Of a stretch of 34,235 bases of DNA, positions 27,824 to 34,235 are shown piece by piece. This stretch comes from Lachnospiraceae bacterium (GTDB lineage Bacteria; Bacillota; Clostridia; Lachnospirales; Lachnospiraceae). The translations under genes and the position numbers were made by a program. The stretch covers positions 1 through 34,235 of the forward strand of contig JAJQDT010000111.1 in the NCBI GenBank assembly GCA_021202075.1, in the 5' to 3' direction. The notes beneath the pieces were generated by a model that saw only the letters and a program-made list of their open reading frames with translations, had not been told where the DNA came from and did not search any database. Positions within the stretch are counted from its first letter, which is position 1. The number at the start of each line of letters is the position of its first letter.

Positions 27824-28429
27824 ATGAAATTGATAAAGGATTATATTAGTAGGTTACAGAGCGAAAATAGCAAGAAAATCGATTCTTTGAATCAGGAAAT
27901 GGAGGAACTTATGGGTGATTTATCCTGTTCAGAACAATTGTTGGATAAGCTTGAACAGGAAAAAATGATTGATACAAATATATTCTCACCAAGAACGATT
28001 GATACGCAGGTGAATGAGCGTATTGACTCTAAACAAAAGGAAATCCGAACCTTAAAACAGAAAATTGAATATGTGAAAGAGCGACTGGAAGAATGTATTT
28101 TAAATCAAAATGAATATAATTTAATGGCAGAAGAAATCGAGAAAAAAGAAATCGAGAAAAAAGATATCGAGAATAAAGAAGTCGAGAAGGTAGAAACCGA
28201 CAAAAGTATCGATACAATTAATATGCCTGATGCCGTTTCGTATAATGTAAAAGAAAATTCTAATAATGAGAACAATTTTGATGTAAATGATTTAAAAACT
28301 TTTTTAAAGACGATTGCTGGTAGAGCCGAAAAATCTCTTTCTTATATTAATGGTAATAAAAATCGCTGCCGTTCCGAAATTCAGTCAGTGATCAGACTCA
28401 TTCGTGAATATGAGGAGAAAATTCAGTGA
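27824..28429 (+). CDS. Unrecognised coiled-coil protein between two parS sites
   Basis: A 201-residue charged protein I do not recognise. Residues 1-105 look like one long coiled coil (LIKDYISRLQSENSKKIDSL..., heptad-like L/I spacing), including a TNIFSPRTIDTQV break. Residues 104-128 are five in-frame 15-bp repeats. Residues 170-201 may form another helix with NKNRCRSEIQSVIRLIREYEEKIQ. There is no membrane segment or catalytic motif. The ATG at 27824 follows AGGGAAGTG; an upstream ATG at 27755 has no clear ribosome site. Codon use is AT-rich like the neighbourhood. It lies between two parS sites and two inverted repeats, upstream of parA-parB. Confidence 0.75.
   Translation: MKLIKDYISRLQSENSKKIDSLNQEMEELMGDLSCSEQLLDKLEQEKMIDTNIFSPRTIDTQVNERIDSKQKEIRTLKQKIEYVKERLEECILNQNEYNLMAEEIEKKEIEKKDIENKEVEKVETDKSIDTINMPDAVSYNVKENSNNENNFDVNDLKTFLKTIAGRAEKSLSYINGNKNRCRSEIQSVIRLIREYEEKIQ
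28133..28207 (+). repeat. In-frame 15-bp tandem repeat in the coiled-coil gene
   Basis: Five 15-bp units on codon boundaries encode EIEKK EIEKK DIENK EVEKV ETDKS; the first two are identical at the DNA level. Confidence 0.9.
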
Positions 28430-28732
28430 GTCAGGCAGGGTTGTACAGATAGTTTTATGGTTTTCAATTTCCATTTTATTGATTGTAAGATGAAATCCAG
28501 TAATCCAGTTATTGAAGATGCAGTTATTGAACTTTCCTTATGTATTTTGTAAATGATCCTTAGTTTGATATTTATGGACATGTAGTATATTTTTTTGATA
28601 GATTTCTGTTATTGAAAGAAAAAAATCAGAATCGACATATTTTCTTTTATGATCGAGGATTTGTTCTGTAATCCATAAAGTATGGTAAAAAAAACGTCAA
28701 ATACAGTTGATTATTTGTGAAAAACAGAGGAA

Positions 28733-28748
28733 TGTTTCACGTGAAACA
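28733..28748. other. parS centromere site 2
   Basis: Second exact TGTTTCACGTGAAACA, again flanked to an 18-bp palindrome, 190 bases before the parA start. ParB bound here could also affect the parA-parB promoter. Confidence 0.97.
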
Positions 28749-28792
28749 TTTATAGTGGAAATTCTGTAAAAATGGTGATATACTTGATATAC

Positions 28793-28864
28793 CCTAATTC
28801 CGGGCAGGACGGAACCAAAATTTTGCCGTTTGGCGAAAAAAATTGTTCTTAAGCACCTAAATAA
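28793..28864 (-). repeat. 72-bp inverted repeat, right copy
   Basis: Reverse complement of the element at 27220-27291, about 75 percent identical by eye. It ends CCTAAATAA on the plus strand, mirroring the TTATTTAGG outer end of the left copy. It lies between parS site 2 and the parA -10. Apart from this and parS, the 28430-28938 gap holds no gene. Confidence 0.8.
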
Positions 28865-28902
28865 GTAAGAAACAGAAATAAGATAGATCAATAAAAATAG
28901 GC

Positions 28903-28908
28903 TATAAT
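28903..28908 (+). promoter_or_regulatory. Candidate parA -10 box
   Basis: TATAAT lies 30 bases before the parA start codon. No good -35 is seen at the expected distance, so the call is tentative. Confidence 0.4.
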
Positions 28909-28938
28909 GGAAATAGTAAAGGGGGATGAGCGGCAGAC

Positions 28939-29715
28939 ATGGGGAGAATAATAGTGGTTGCCAATCAGAAGGGCGGAGTAGGAAAAACCACTACAACAAT
29001 TAATTTATCGGCAGCGATAGCGGAAACAGGAAAGAAGGTTCTCGTAGTCGATATGGATCCGCAGGGAAACACGACCAGCGGACTGGGTATTGATAAAGAA
29101 AATGTAGAAAACACAGTCTATGAATTATTACTGGGAGAGGCAACGATTGAAGATTGTTTGCAGAAAGAAGTATTTGAAAATTTGTCGCTGATTCCATCGA
29201 ACATTAACCTTTCCGGAGCTGAGATTGAACTAATCGGGATCGAAGAAAAGGAATTTTTGCTTAATAATGTTTTGAAGGGAGTAAAAGACAGTTATGATTA
29301 TATTTTGATTGACTGTCCGCCGTCCCTGAATATGCTGACCATCAATTCAATGTGCGCCGGGGATACCGTTTTGGTGCCGATTCAATGTGAATATTATGCG
29401 CTTGAGGGATTGAGTCAGCTTATACATACAATTGAACTGGTAAAGGAGCGCCTGAACCCTGATATCGAGATTGAAGGTGTTGTATTTACAATGTATGATG
29501 CCAGGACCAATCTTTCTCTTCAGGTAGTAGAAAATGTAAAAGAAAATCTGAATCAGAATATCTATAAAAGTATTATTCCGAGAAATGTCAAGTTGGCGGA
29601 AGCGCCGAGTTATGGACTTCCGGTAATAAAATATGATTCGAAATCAGCGGGCGCCGAGGCATATCGGCTGTTGGCTGATGAAGTGATACACAGGGGGGAG
29701 GAAGAATGGCAGTAA
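28939..29715 (+). CDS. parA: Chromosome partitioning ATPase ParA/Soj
   Basis: A deviant-Walker ATPase of 258 residues that, with ParB-parS, moves origins and regulates DnaA in Firmicutes. Walker A is [14 protein letters not shown] (about 9-22) with the signature lysine. The switch region is [12 protein letters not shown] (about 37-48) and the Walker B region is [15 protein letters not shown] (about 118-132). It ends overlapping parB by ten bases. A GGGGGA ribosome site lies 12 bases upstream, somewhat far. Confidence 0.97.
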   Translation: MGRIIVVANQKGGVGKTTTTINLSAAIAETGKKVLVVDMDPQGNTTSGLGIDKENVENTVYELLLGEATIEDCLQKEVFENLSLIPSNINLSGAEIELIGIEEKEFLLNNVLKGVKDSYDYILIDCPPSLNMLTINSMCAGDTVLVPIQCEYYALEGLSQLIHTIELVKERLNPDIEIEGVVFTMYDARTNLSLQVVENVKENLNQNIYKSIIPRNVKLAEAPSYGLPVIKYDSKSAGAEAYRLLADEVIHRGEEEWQ

Positions 29716-30629
29716 AAAAATCTGGGCTTGGAAAGGGGCTCGACTCCCTGATTCCAAAGCAGTCAGCCGTGAGGCAGACAACAAAAAAAAAGGAAGCTGC
29801 AGAGACTGTAGATTCGGAAAACAAAAGCCAGGAAATTAAGCTGAAGCTCACGCAAATTGAGCCAAACCGCTCACAGCCGAGAAAAAAATTTGATGAGGAT
29901 GCCCTGATGGAGCTGGCTGAATCGATTCGCCAGTTTGGTGTTATACAGCCACTGATTGTCCAGAAAAAGGACAATTATTATGAAATTATTGCGGGCGAGC
30001 GGCGATGGCGTGCAGCGAAATTGGCAGGGCTAAAGGAAGTTCCGGTGATTATTCGGGAATTTTCCGAGCAGGAGAGGGTTGAGATTTCTCTGATCGAAAA
30101 TATACAGCGGGAAAACCTGAATCCGATCGAGGAAGCTGTGGCATTTAAACGGCTTTTGACAGAATTTAACCTGAAACAGGATGAGGTAGCGGAGCGTGTG
30201 TCGAAGAGCCGTGCGGCTGTGACAAATTCTATGCGCCTCTTAAAACTCGACGAGCGGGTTCAGCAGATGGTGATTGATGAAATGATATCAACCGGGCATG
30301 CGAGAGCTTTGCTGGGAATTACTGATCCGGATCTTCAATATCAATATGCACAAAAGGTATTTGATGAGAAGATGAGTGTGCGTGATGTCGAACGGCTGGT
30401 GCGGTTAGTGACGGAAAAGAAGGACGAGAAGGAAAAAACAAAGCCGGATACCGACCAGGACTATATTTATCATGATATCGAAGAAAAAATGAAATCTGTG
30501 CTTGGCACAAAGGTTTCGATTGACCACAAAAAAAATAATAAGGGGAAAATTGTGATCGATTATTATTCGATGGAAGAGCTGGAACGGCTTATGTATTTGA
30601 TACAGTCTGTAAATTCCGGGCAATCATGA
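29706..30629 (+). CDS. parB: Chromosome partitioning protein ParB/Spo0J
   Basis: CTP-dependent clamp that loads at parS; 307 residues. The N-terminal ParA-activating tail is [14 protein letters not shown]. The CTP-binding motifs are [14 protein letters not shown] (about 94-107) and [14 protein letters not shown] (about 132-145). A helix-turn-helix for parS follows (about 150-185), including [23 protein letters not shown]-terminal dimerisation segment is present. Only one ParB-family gene is seen here; no separate noc gene is in the window. Confidence 0.97.
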   Translation: MAVKKSGLGKGLDSLIPKQSAVRQTTKKKEAAETVDSENKSQEIKLKLTQIEPNRSQPRKKFDEDALMELAESIRQFGVIQPLIVQKKDNYYEIIAGERRWRAAKLAGLKEVPVIIREFSEQERVEISLIENIQRENLNPIEEAVAFKRLLTEFNLKQDEVAERVSKSRAAVTNSMRLLKLDERVQQMVIDEMISTGHARALLGITDPDLQYQYAQKVFDEKMSVRDVERLVRLVTEKKDEKEKTKPDTDQDYIYHDIEEKMKSVLGTKVSIDHKKNNKGKIVIDYYSMEELERLMYLIQSVNSGQS

Positions 30630-30942
30630 AGAAGAACCATGATTCATAAAGTCAATTAAGCTTAATTAAGCAGACAATCCTGAAAAAAATCATAATTCAT
30701 GATGATAATGAAGTAGTCAGTCATGAGCCAAAACAATCGAACAAAAATAATCGAGAAAAATAATCGTGAATGCAGTCAGCTGCAGAGTAAGTTGATTATG
30801 AGGCGCAATCATAATCAAAAAAGGAATGATTCGAATTATAATCTATTATCCCTGCAAAAAGGAATGATTCGAGATTTAATTCCAGTAAAAAATGAAAGGA
30901 ACAGGAATGAAATTGAACGAAAAATGATAAGGGGAGATGAAA
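30630..30942. other. Noncoding gap between parB and the DUF4446 gene
   Basis: An A-rich stretch with no convincing gene. It contains a short palindrome around AATTAAGCTTAATT and two copies of AAAAAGGAATGATTCGA at 30818-30834 and 30856-30872. A 76-codon frame crosses it but has no ribosome site and biased composition. Confidence 0.6.
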
Positions 30943-31467
30943 ATGGAAAGTAATGTACTGAATTCAATCGGTATTGATCCGGGAATTCTGGTAATTGCGA
31001 TGATGGGAATCCTGATACTGGTTCTGCTGTATATGGTTCACGTATCGATGAGAATGACCAGATTCATGAAACGGTACCGCATATTTATGAAGGGGAAGGA
31101 TGCGGCGTCGCTTGAAAAAGCGTTTACTCAGAAATTTCTGGAGGTTGACAAGCTGACGGAGCTGAGTAAAATACAGAATGATGAAATTCACAGAATTAAG
31201 GAAGTGCAGAAGCGCTCGGCGAATAAAATCGGTATTGTAAAATATGATGCTTTTCCAGATGTTGGCGGAAGACTTAGCTTTGCACTTGCAATGTTAGATG
31301 AGAATGATTCCGGATTTGTACTGAATACGATCCACGGAAGAGACGGATGCTATACGTATATTAAAGAAATTGTAAAGGGCGAATCCTATATCGTCCTGGG
31401 ACCCGAAGAAAAAGAGGCACTGCGTCAGGCAGTTGCTTATTTCAGCGATATGAATGGAGGACAATAA
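30943..31467 (+). CDS. DUF4446 family membrane-anchored protein
   Basis: A 174-residue protein with one N-terminal membrane helix (about 9-31, ILVIAMMGILILVLLYMVHV), a helical segment, then a conserved globular part with GIVKYDAFPDVGGRLSFALAMLDENDSGFVLN and GCYTYIKEIVKGES. This matches the DUF4446 family, commonly found after parB in Clostridia; function unknown. The ATG at 30943 lies six bases after GGGGAG; an ATG two codons earlier is too close to it. serS begins two bases after its stop codon. Confidence 0.88.
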   Translation: MESNVLNSIGIDPGILVIAMMGILILVLLYMVHVSMRMTRFMKRYRIFMKGKDAASLEKAFTQKFLEVDKLTELSKIQNDEIHRIKEVQKRSANKIGIVKYDAFPDVGGRLSFALAMLDENDSGFVLNTIHGRDGCYTYIKEIVKGESYIVLGPEEKEALRQAVAYFSDMNGGQ

Positions 31468-31468
31468 A

Positions 31469-32755
31469 ATGCTGGACATGAAGTTTGTAAGAGAGAACCC
31501 TGAGATTGTGAAACAGAACATTCGCAACAAATTTCAGGACGAAAAGCTGCCGCTTGTTGATGAAGTGCTGGAGCTTGACCAGAAAAACCGCGACATTAAG
31601 AAAGAAGTAGAGGCGTTGCGTGCGAGCCGCAATAAAATATCAAAACAAATCGGAATGCTGATGGCGCAGGGCAAAAAAGAGGAAGCAGAAGAAGTAAAGC
31701 GGCAGGTAACAGAGAATGCTGCGCGTGTGGAAGAGCTGAGCGCGCAGGAAAAAGATGTGGAAGCCAGAATCCGCGAAATCATGCTGATCATTCCGAATAT
31801 CATCGATCCTTCGGTGCCGATTGGAAAGGATGACAGCGAGAATGTCGAGCTGGAGCGGTTCGGAGAGCCGGTCGTGCCGGATTTTGAGATTCCTTATCAT
31901 ACAGAAATTATGGAAAAGCTGAATGGCATTGACATGGATGCAGCCGGACGTGTAGCCGGAAACGGCTTCTATTATCTGATGGGAGATGTCGCACGGCTTC
32001 ACTCCGCGGTTCTATCCTACGCGCGCGATTTCATGATCAATCGTGGATTCACTTATTGCATTCCGCCCTATATGATCCGGAGCAATGTAGTGACCGGCGT
32101 TATGAGCTTTGCCGAGATGGACGCCATGATGTACAAAATCGAGGGTGAAGATCTGTTTCTGATTGGCACAAGCGAGCATTCCATGATTGGCAAATTTATT
32201 GACACAATCATTCCGGAGGAGGAGCTTCCAAAAACGCTGACCAGCTATTCTCCGTGTTTCCGCAAGGAAAAGGGAGCCCATGGAATCGAAGAGAGAGGCG
32301 TCTACCGGATCCATCAGTTCGAAAAACAGGAAATGATTGTCGTCTGCAAGCCGGAGGACAGTATGATGTGGTATGACCGGCTGTGGAAGAACACCGTCGA
32401 TTACTTCCGCACACTGGATATTCCTGTCCGCACACTGGAATGCTGCTCCGGCGACCTGGCGGATCTGAAAGTAAAATCCGTCGACGTCGAAGCATGGTCG
32501 CCGCGTCAGAAAAAATACTTTGAAGTCGGCAGCTGCTCGAACCTGGGAGACGCGCAGGCGCGCCGCCTCAAAATCCGCGTAAACGGGAAAAATGGCAAAT
32601 ATCTTGCGCACACCCTGAATAATACCTGTGTCGCTCCGCCGAGAATGCTGATCGCTTTCCTCGAAAATAATCTGAATGAGGACGGTTCGGTGCGCATTCC
32701 GGAGGCACTTCGTCCATACATGGGCGGTATGGAGCTGATTCCGGTCAGAAAATGA
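31469..32755 (+). CDS. serS: Seryl-tRNA synthetase
   Basis: Class II synthetase charging tRNA-Ser; 428 residues. The N-terminal tRNA-binding coiled coil is at about 27-105. Motif 2 is SYSPCFRKEKGAHG...YRIHQFEKQE, with LIGTSEHSMIG (about 232) upstream. Motif 3 is NNTCVAPPRMLIAFLENN, with the conserved arginine in PPRML. The ATG at 31469 has GGAGG eight bases upstream, inside the end of the DUF4446 gene, which suggests coupling. No T-box leader is visible. Confidence 0.97.
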   Translation: MLDMKFVRENPEIVKQNIRNKFQDEKLPLVDEVLELDQKNRDIKKEVEALRASRNKISKQIGMLMAQGKKEEAEEVKRQVTENAARVEELSAQEKDVEARIREIMLIIPNIIDPSVPIGKDDSENVELERFGEPVVPDFEIPYHTEIMEKLNGIDMDAAGRVAGNGFYYLMGDVARLHSAVLSYARDFMINRGFTYCIPPYMIRSNVVTGVMSFAEMDAMMYKIEGEDLFLIGTSEHSMIGKFIDTIIPEEELPKTLTSYSPCFRKEKGAHGIEERGVYRIHQFEKQEMIVVCKPEDSMMWYDRLWKNTVDYFRTLDIPVRTLECCSGDLADLKVKSVDVEAWSPRQKKYFEVGSCSNLGDAQARRLKIRVNGKNGKYLAHTLNNTCVAPPRMLIAFLENNLNEDGSVRIPEALRPYMGGMELIPVRK

Positions 32756-32760
32756 TTTGG

Positions 32761-32896
32761 ATCAGAAATTAGTTCAGAATAGAAACTGACTTGAATCAGA
32801 AACTGGTTCAGAACAGAAACTGATTTAGAATAGAAACTGATTCAGGACAGGAACTGGTTCAGAACAGGAACTGGTTCGAATCAGAAAATGATTCGA
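32761..32896. repeat. 17-bp tandem repeat after serS
   Basis: Eight consecutive 17-bp units, consensus near AACAGAAACTGGTTCAG, begin five bases after the serS stop. Unit length is constant and the bases diverge. The rest of the 32756-32985 gap contains TAGGGACAG repeated twice and a GTCAAA/TTTGAC hairpin (32954-32969) just before the next gene. Confidence 0.93.
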
Positions 32897-32985
32897 ATTG
32901 GACAGAATGACACAAAGGATACGATTTCACTGGTAGGGACAGTAGGGACAGAAGTCAAATACGTTTGACATGACAGGGAGAATAA

Positions 32986-33861
32986 ATGCATTCTTATTTA
33001 AGGGCGATTGGTTTCAGTGAATTAAAAAAAGAACCAGAGATGGAAAAATATCTGAATGAAGTATTTCATGATTATACGGATCGCGAGATTGCCAGAGGCA
33101 GCAACAACACTGCTTATATGCAGATGTATAAGGAATATGCGCCGAATATGGGAATTGTGATCTGCGGTACACTTGATGGAAACGGATTCCACAGAGAAAA
33201 CTATTTTCCTTATCTGAACGGTTCCCGTGTGACGACAAAGGAGGATCTGGAAGTCGAAAGAAAAGTCGACGGCGTTTCCTGGGCAGGGGTTTGTGACGAT
33301 GGCCGGATTGGCGTTTCTCTGATTTTTTATCTCCAGAATTCCGCGGAATATCAGCGGAAAGAGCTGTTGAATCAGATCTTTCAGCGCAAAATGACGGCCA
33401 CCCTGTCCGGTCTTTCCAGCGGCGGCGTCATTTTATTCCCGGTGCACAAAGACCATGAGCAGATCAGTCACCAGAAGCAGACAACAGCGGAACGAAGCAG
33501 GCTTTTGAATGCTGCGAAAAACGGTGACCAGGATGCGATGGAGAGCCTGACTATCGAGGACATGGATCTGTATACCATGATATCCAGGAGAATGTACCTT
33601 GAAGACATTTATTCCATCGTAGATACCTTTTTCATGCCATATGGCGTGGATTGTGACCAGTATCAGATCATGGGGAATATTCAGTATTTTGAAAAGGTCA
33701 CCAATACGGCAACGGACGAAGAAGTCTATCACATGAAGCTGGAGTGCAATGACATCGATCTGGATGTCTGCGTCAACAAAAGCGATCTGATGGGCGAACC
33801 GGAAGTAGGCCGAAGATTCAAAGGAAACATCTGGCTGCAGGGTAAAGTAAACTTTGAGTAA
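32986..33861 (+). CDS. DUF3881-like protein of unknown function
   Basis: A 291-residue soluble protein starting MHSYLRAIGFSELKKE, a pattern I associate with the DUF3881 family of Lachnospiraceae; that assignment is from memory. It has mixed helix and strand composition, no signal peptide and no membrane helix. VCDDGRIGVSLIFYLQN and GDQDAMESLTIEDMDLYTMISRRM are striking but not diagnostic. GGGAG lies upstream of the ATG. It follows serS by 230 bases of repeats. Confidence 0.72.
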   Translation: MHSYLRAIGFSELKKEPEMEKYLNEVFHDYTDREIARGSNNTAYMQMYKEYAPNMGIVICGTLDGNGFHRENYFPYLNGSRVTTKEDLEVERKVDGVSWAGVCDDGRIGVSLIFYLQNSAEYQRKELLNQIFQRKMTATLSGLSSGGVILFPVHKDHEQISHQKQTTAERSRLLNAAKNGDQDAMESLTIEDMDLYTMISRRMYLEDIYSIVDTFFMPYGVDCDQYQIMGNIQYFEKVTNTATDEEVYHMKLECNDIDLDVCVNKSDLMGEPEVGRRFKGNIWLQGKVNFE

Positions 33862-33889
33862 TCAGGACTGTTAAGAAAATCCGCTTTAC

Positions 33890-34036
33890 TTGCCTACTTA
33901 TAGGCAAATTCAGCAGACCATCAAGATAGATAAATGAATTTGCCTATATCCGATATAAGCAAATGAACAGCTAACGATCAAGATAATCTGCTTTACTTGC
34001 CTAATTATAGGCAAATTCAGCAGATCATCAAAATAG
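33890..34036. repeat. Three TTGCCTA hairpin repeats
   Basis: Copies at about 33890-33929, 33939-33985 and 33997-34036. Each has a TTGCCTA...TAGGCAA-type stem followed by CAGC(T)A..ATCAA(G/A)AT. Copies 1 and 3 are also preceded by the same GCTTTAC. They match the element at 26010-26056. All lie downstream of the DUF3881-like gene; no gene is seen from 33862 to 34195. Confidence 0.85.
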
Positions 34037-34118
34037 TTGTAGATACAAGTAATTTAACATTTTTTTAGGATACAGATGAATCAAAGCCCTCAGCATATAC
34101 GGGCAATTAAAAATTTTC

Positions 34119-34147
34119 TTGTAATTTCAAAACAGATATAGTATACT
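34119..34147 (+). promoter_or_regulatory. Candidate tRNA-Arg promoter
   Basis: TTGTAA (34119-34124) and TATACT (34142-34147) with a 17-bp spacer. A 9-bp hairpin, ACAGGCGCT/AGCGCCTGT (34150-34158 with 34179-34187), follows at once and ends eight bases before the tRNA. The hairpin would lie in the leader removed by RNase P. Confidence 0.6.
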
Positions 34148-34195
34148 GAACAGGCGCTCGAGCTTATGAAATCTCAACAGCGCCTGTCATTATAA

Positions 34196-34235
34196 GTCTC
34201 TGTAGCTCAGCAGGATAGAGCGTTCGCCTCCTAAG
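34196..34235 (+). tRNA. tRNA-Arg (anticodon CCU), partial at window edge
   Basis: The first 40 bases of a tRNA. The 5' acceptor strand is GTCTCTG (34196-34202), then TA, a D stem GCTC/GAGC, then the 5' anticodon strand TTCGC and loop CTCCTAA. The anticodon is CCT, which reads AGG (arginine). The 3' half lies beyond the window. Confidence 0.9.

Noticed and set aside
27220..28864. A complete transposon between the 72-bp inverted repeats
   Set aside because: No transposase is present and no target duplication is visible, so only a repeat-bracketed segment is claimed.
30723..30953. A 76-codon frame between parB and the DUF4446 gene
   Set aside because: No ribosome site, N/K/R-biased composition, internal DNA repeats, and it runs into the DUF4446 start.
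30630..31468. T-box leader for serS
   Set aside because: serS starts two bases after the DUF4446 gene, leaving no room for a leader, and no T-box sequence is visible upstream of the pair.
32761..32896. Possible CRISPR array after serS
   Set aside because: Units are 17 bp head to tail with no spacers and no cas genes nearby.

Overview
This window is the replication-origin region of a Gram-positive Firmicute, most likely a Lachnospiraceae-type Clostridium. The evidence is gene order (gyrA-gyrB-recF-S4 gene-dnaN-dnaA / oriC / rpmH-rnpA-yidD-yidC-jag-mnmE-mnmG-rsmG, then parA-parB), the DUF4446 and DUF3881-like genes, and an S-box-controlled metK. Identifications come from reading the sequence; no database search was run.

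Layout. The left arm (1 to 16.5 kb) is entirely on the minus strand. From the origin outward it carries dnaA, dnaN, an S4-domain gene, recF, gyrB, gyrA, murT-gatD (lipid II amidation), a SAM-I riboswitch with metK, a possible 41-residue small gene and a sensor histidine kinase. The origin is bipartite: DnaA-box clusters lie on both sides of dnaA (about 14.8-15.05 kb and 16.7-17.07 kb). The right arm (17.2 to 34.2 kb) is on the plus strand: rpmH, rnpA, yidD, yidC, jag, mnmE, mnmG, rsmG, then a noncoding repeat region, one minus-strand alpha/beta hydrolase, an AT-rich segment with two perfect parS sites flanking an unrecognised coiled-coil gene, then parA, parB, a DUF4446 gene, serS, a DUF3881-like gene and the start of a tRNA-Arg(CCU) gene cut by the window edge. 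Every gene except the hydrolase points away from the origin.

The genes form the usual origin-proximal core: replication initiation and processivity (dnaA, dnaN), topology (gyrA/B), repair (recF), RNase P protein and L34, membrane insertion (yidC, yidD), RNA binding (jag/khpB), tRNA and rRNA modification (mnmE, mnmG, rsmG) and chromosome partition (parA, parB, parS).

What is unusual is layered on this core. (1) Several housekeeping proteins carry low-complexity insertions or extensions: GyrB N-terminus, GyrA tail, MetK, MurT (two), Jag and RsmG. In jag, rsmG and the coiled-coil gene these are in-frame tandem repeats of 15 or 18 bp. (2) Noncoding gaps hold exact tandem arrays (7 bp after mnmE, 17 bp after serS) and several families of hairpin-forming repeats. 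(3) A pair of 72-bp inverted repeats, about 75 percent identical, brackets the coiled-coil gene and both parS sites. (4) A perfect 18-bp palindrome containing two consensus DnaA boxes sits between mnmG and rsmG, about 7.5 kb from the origin.
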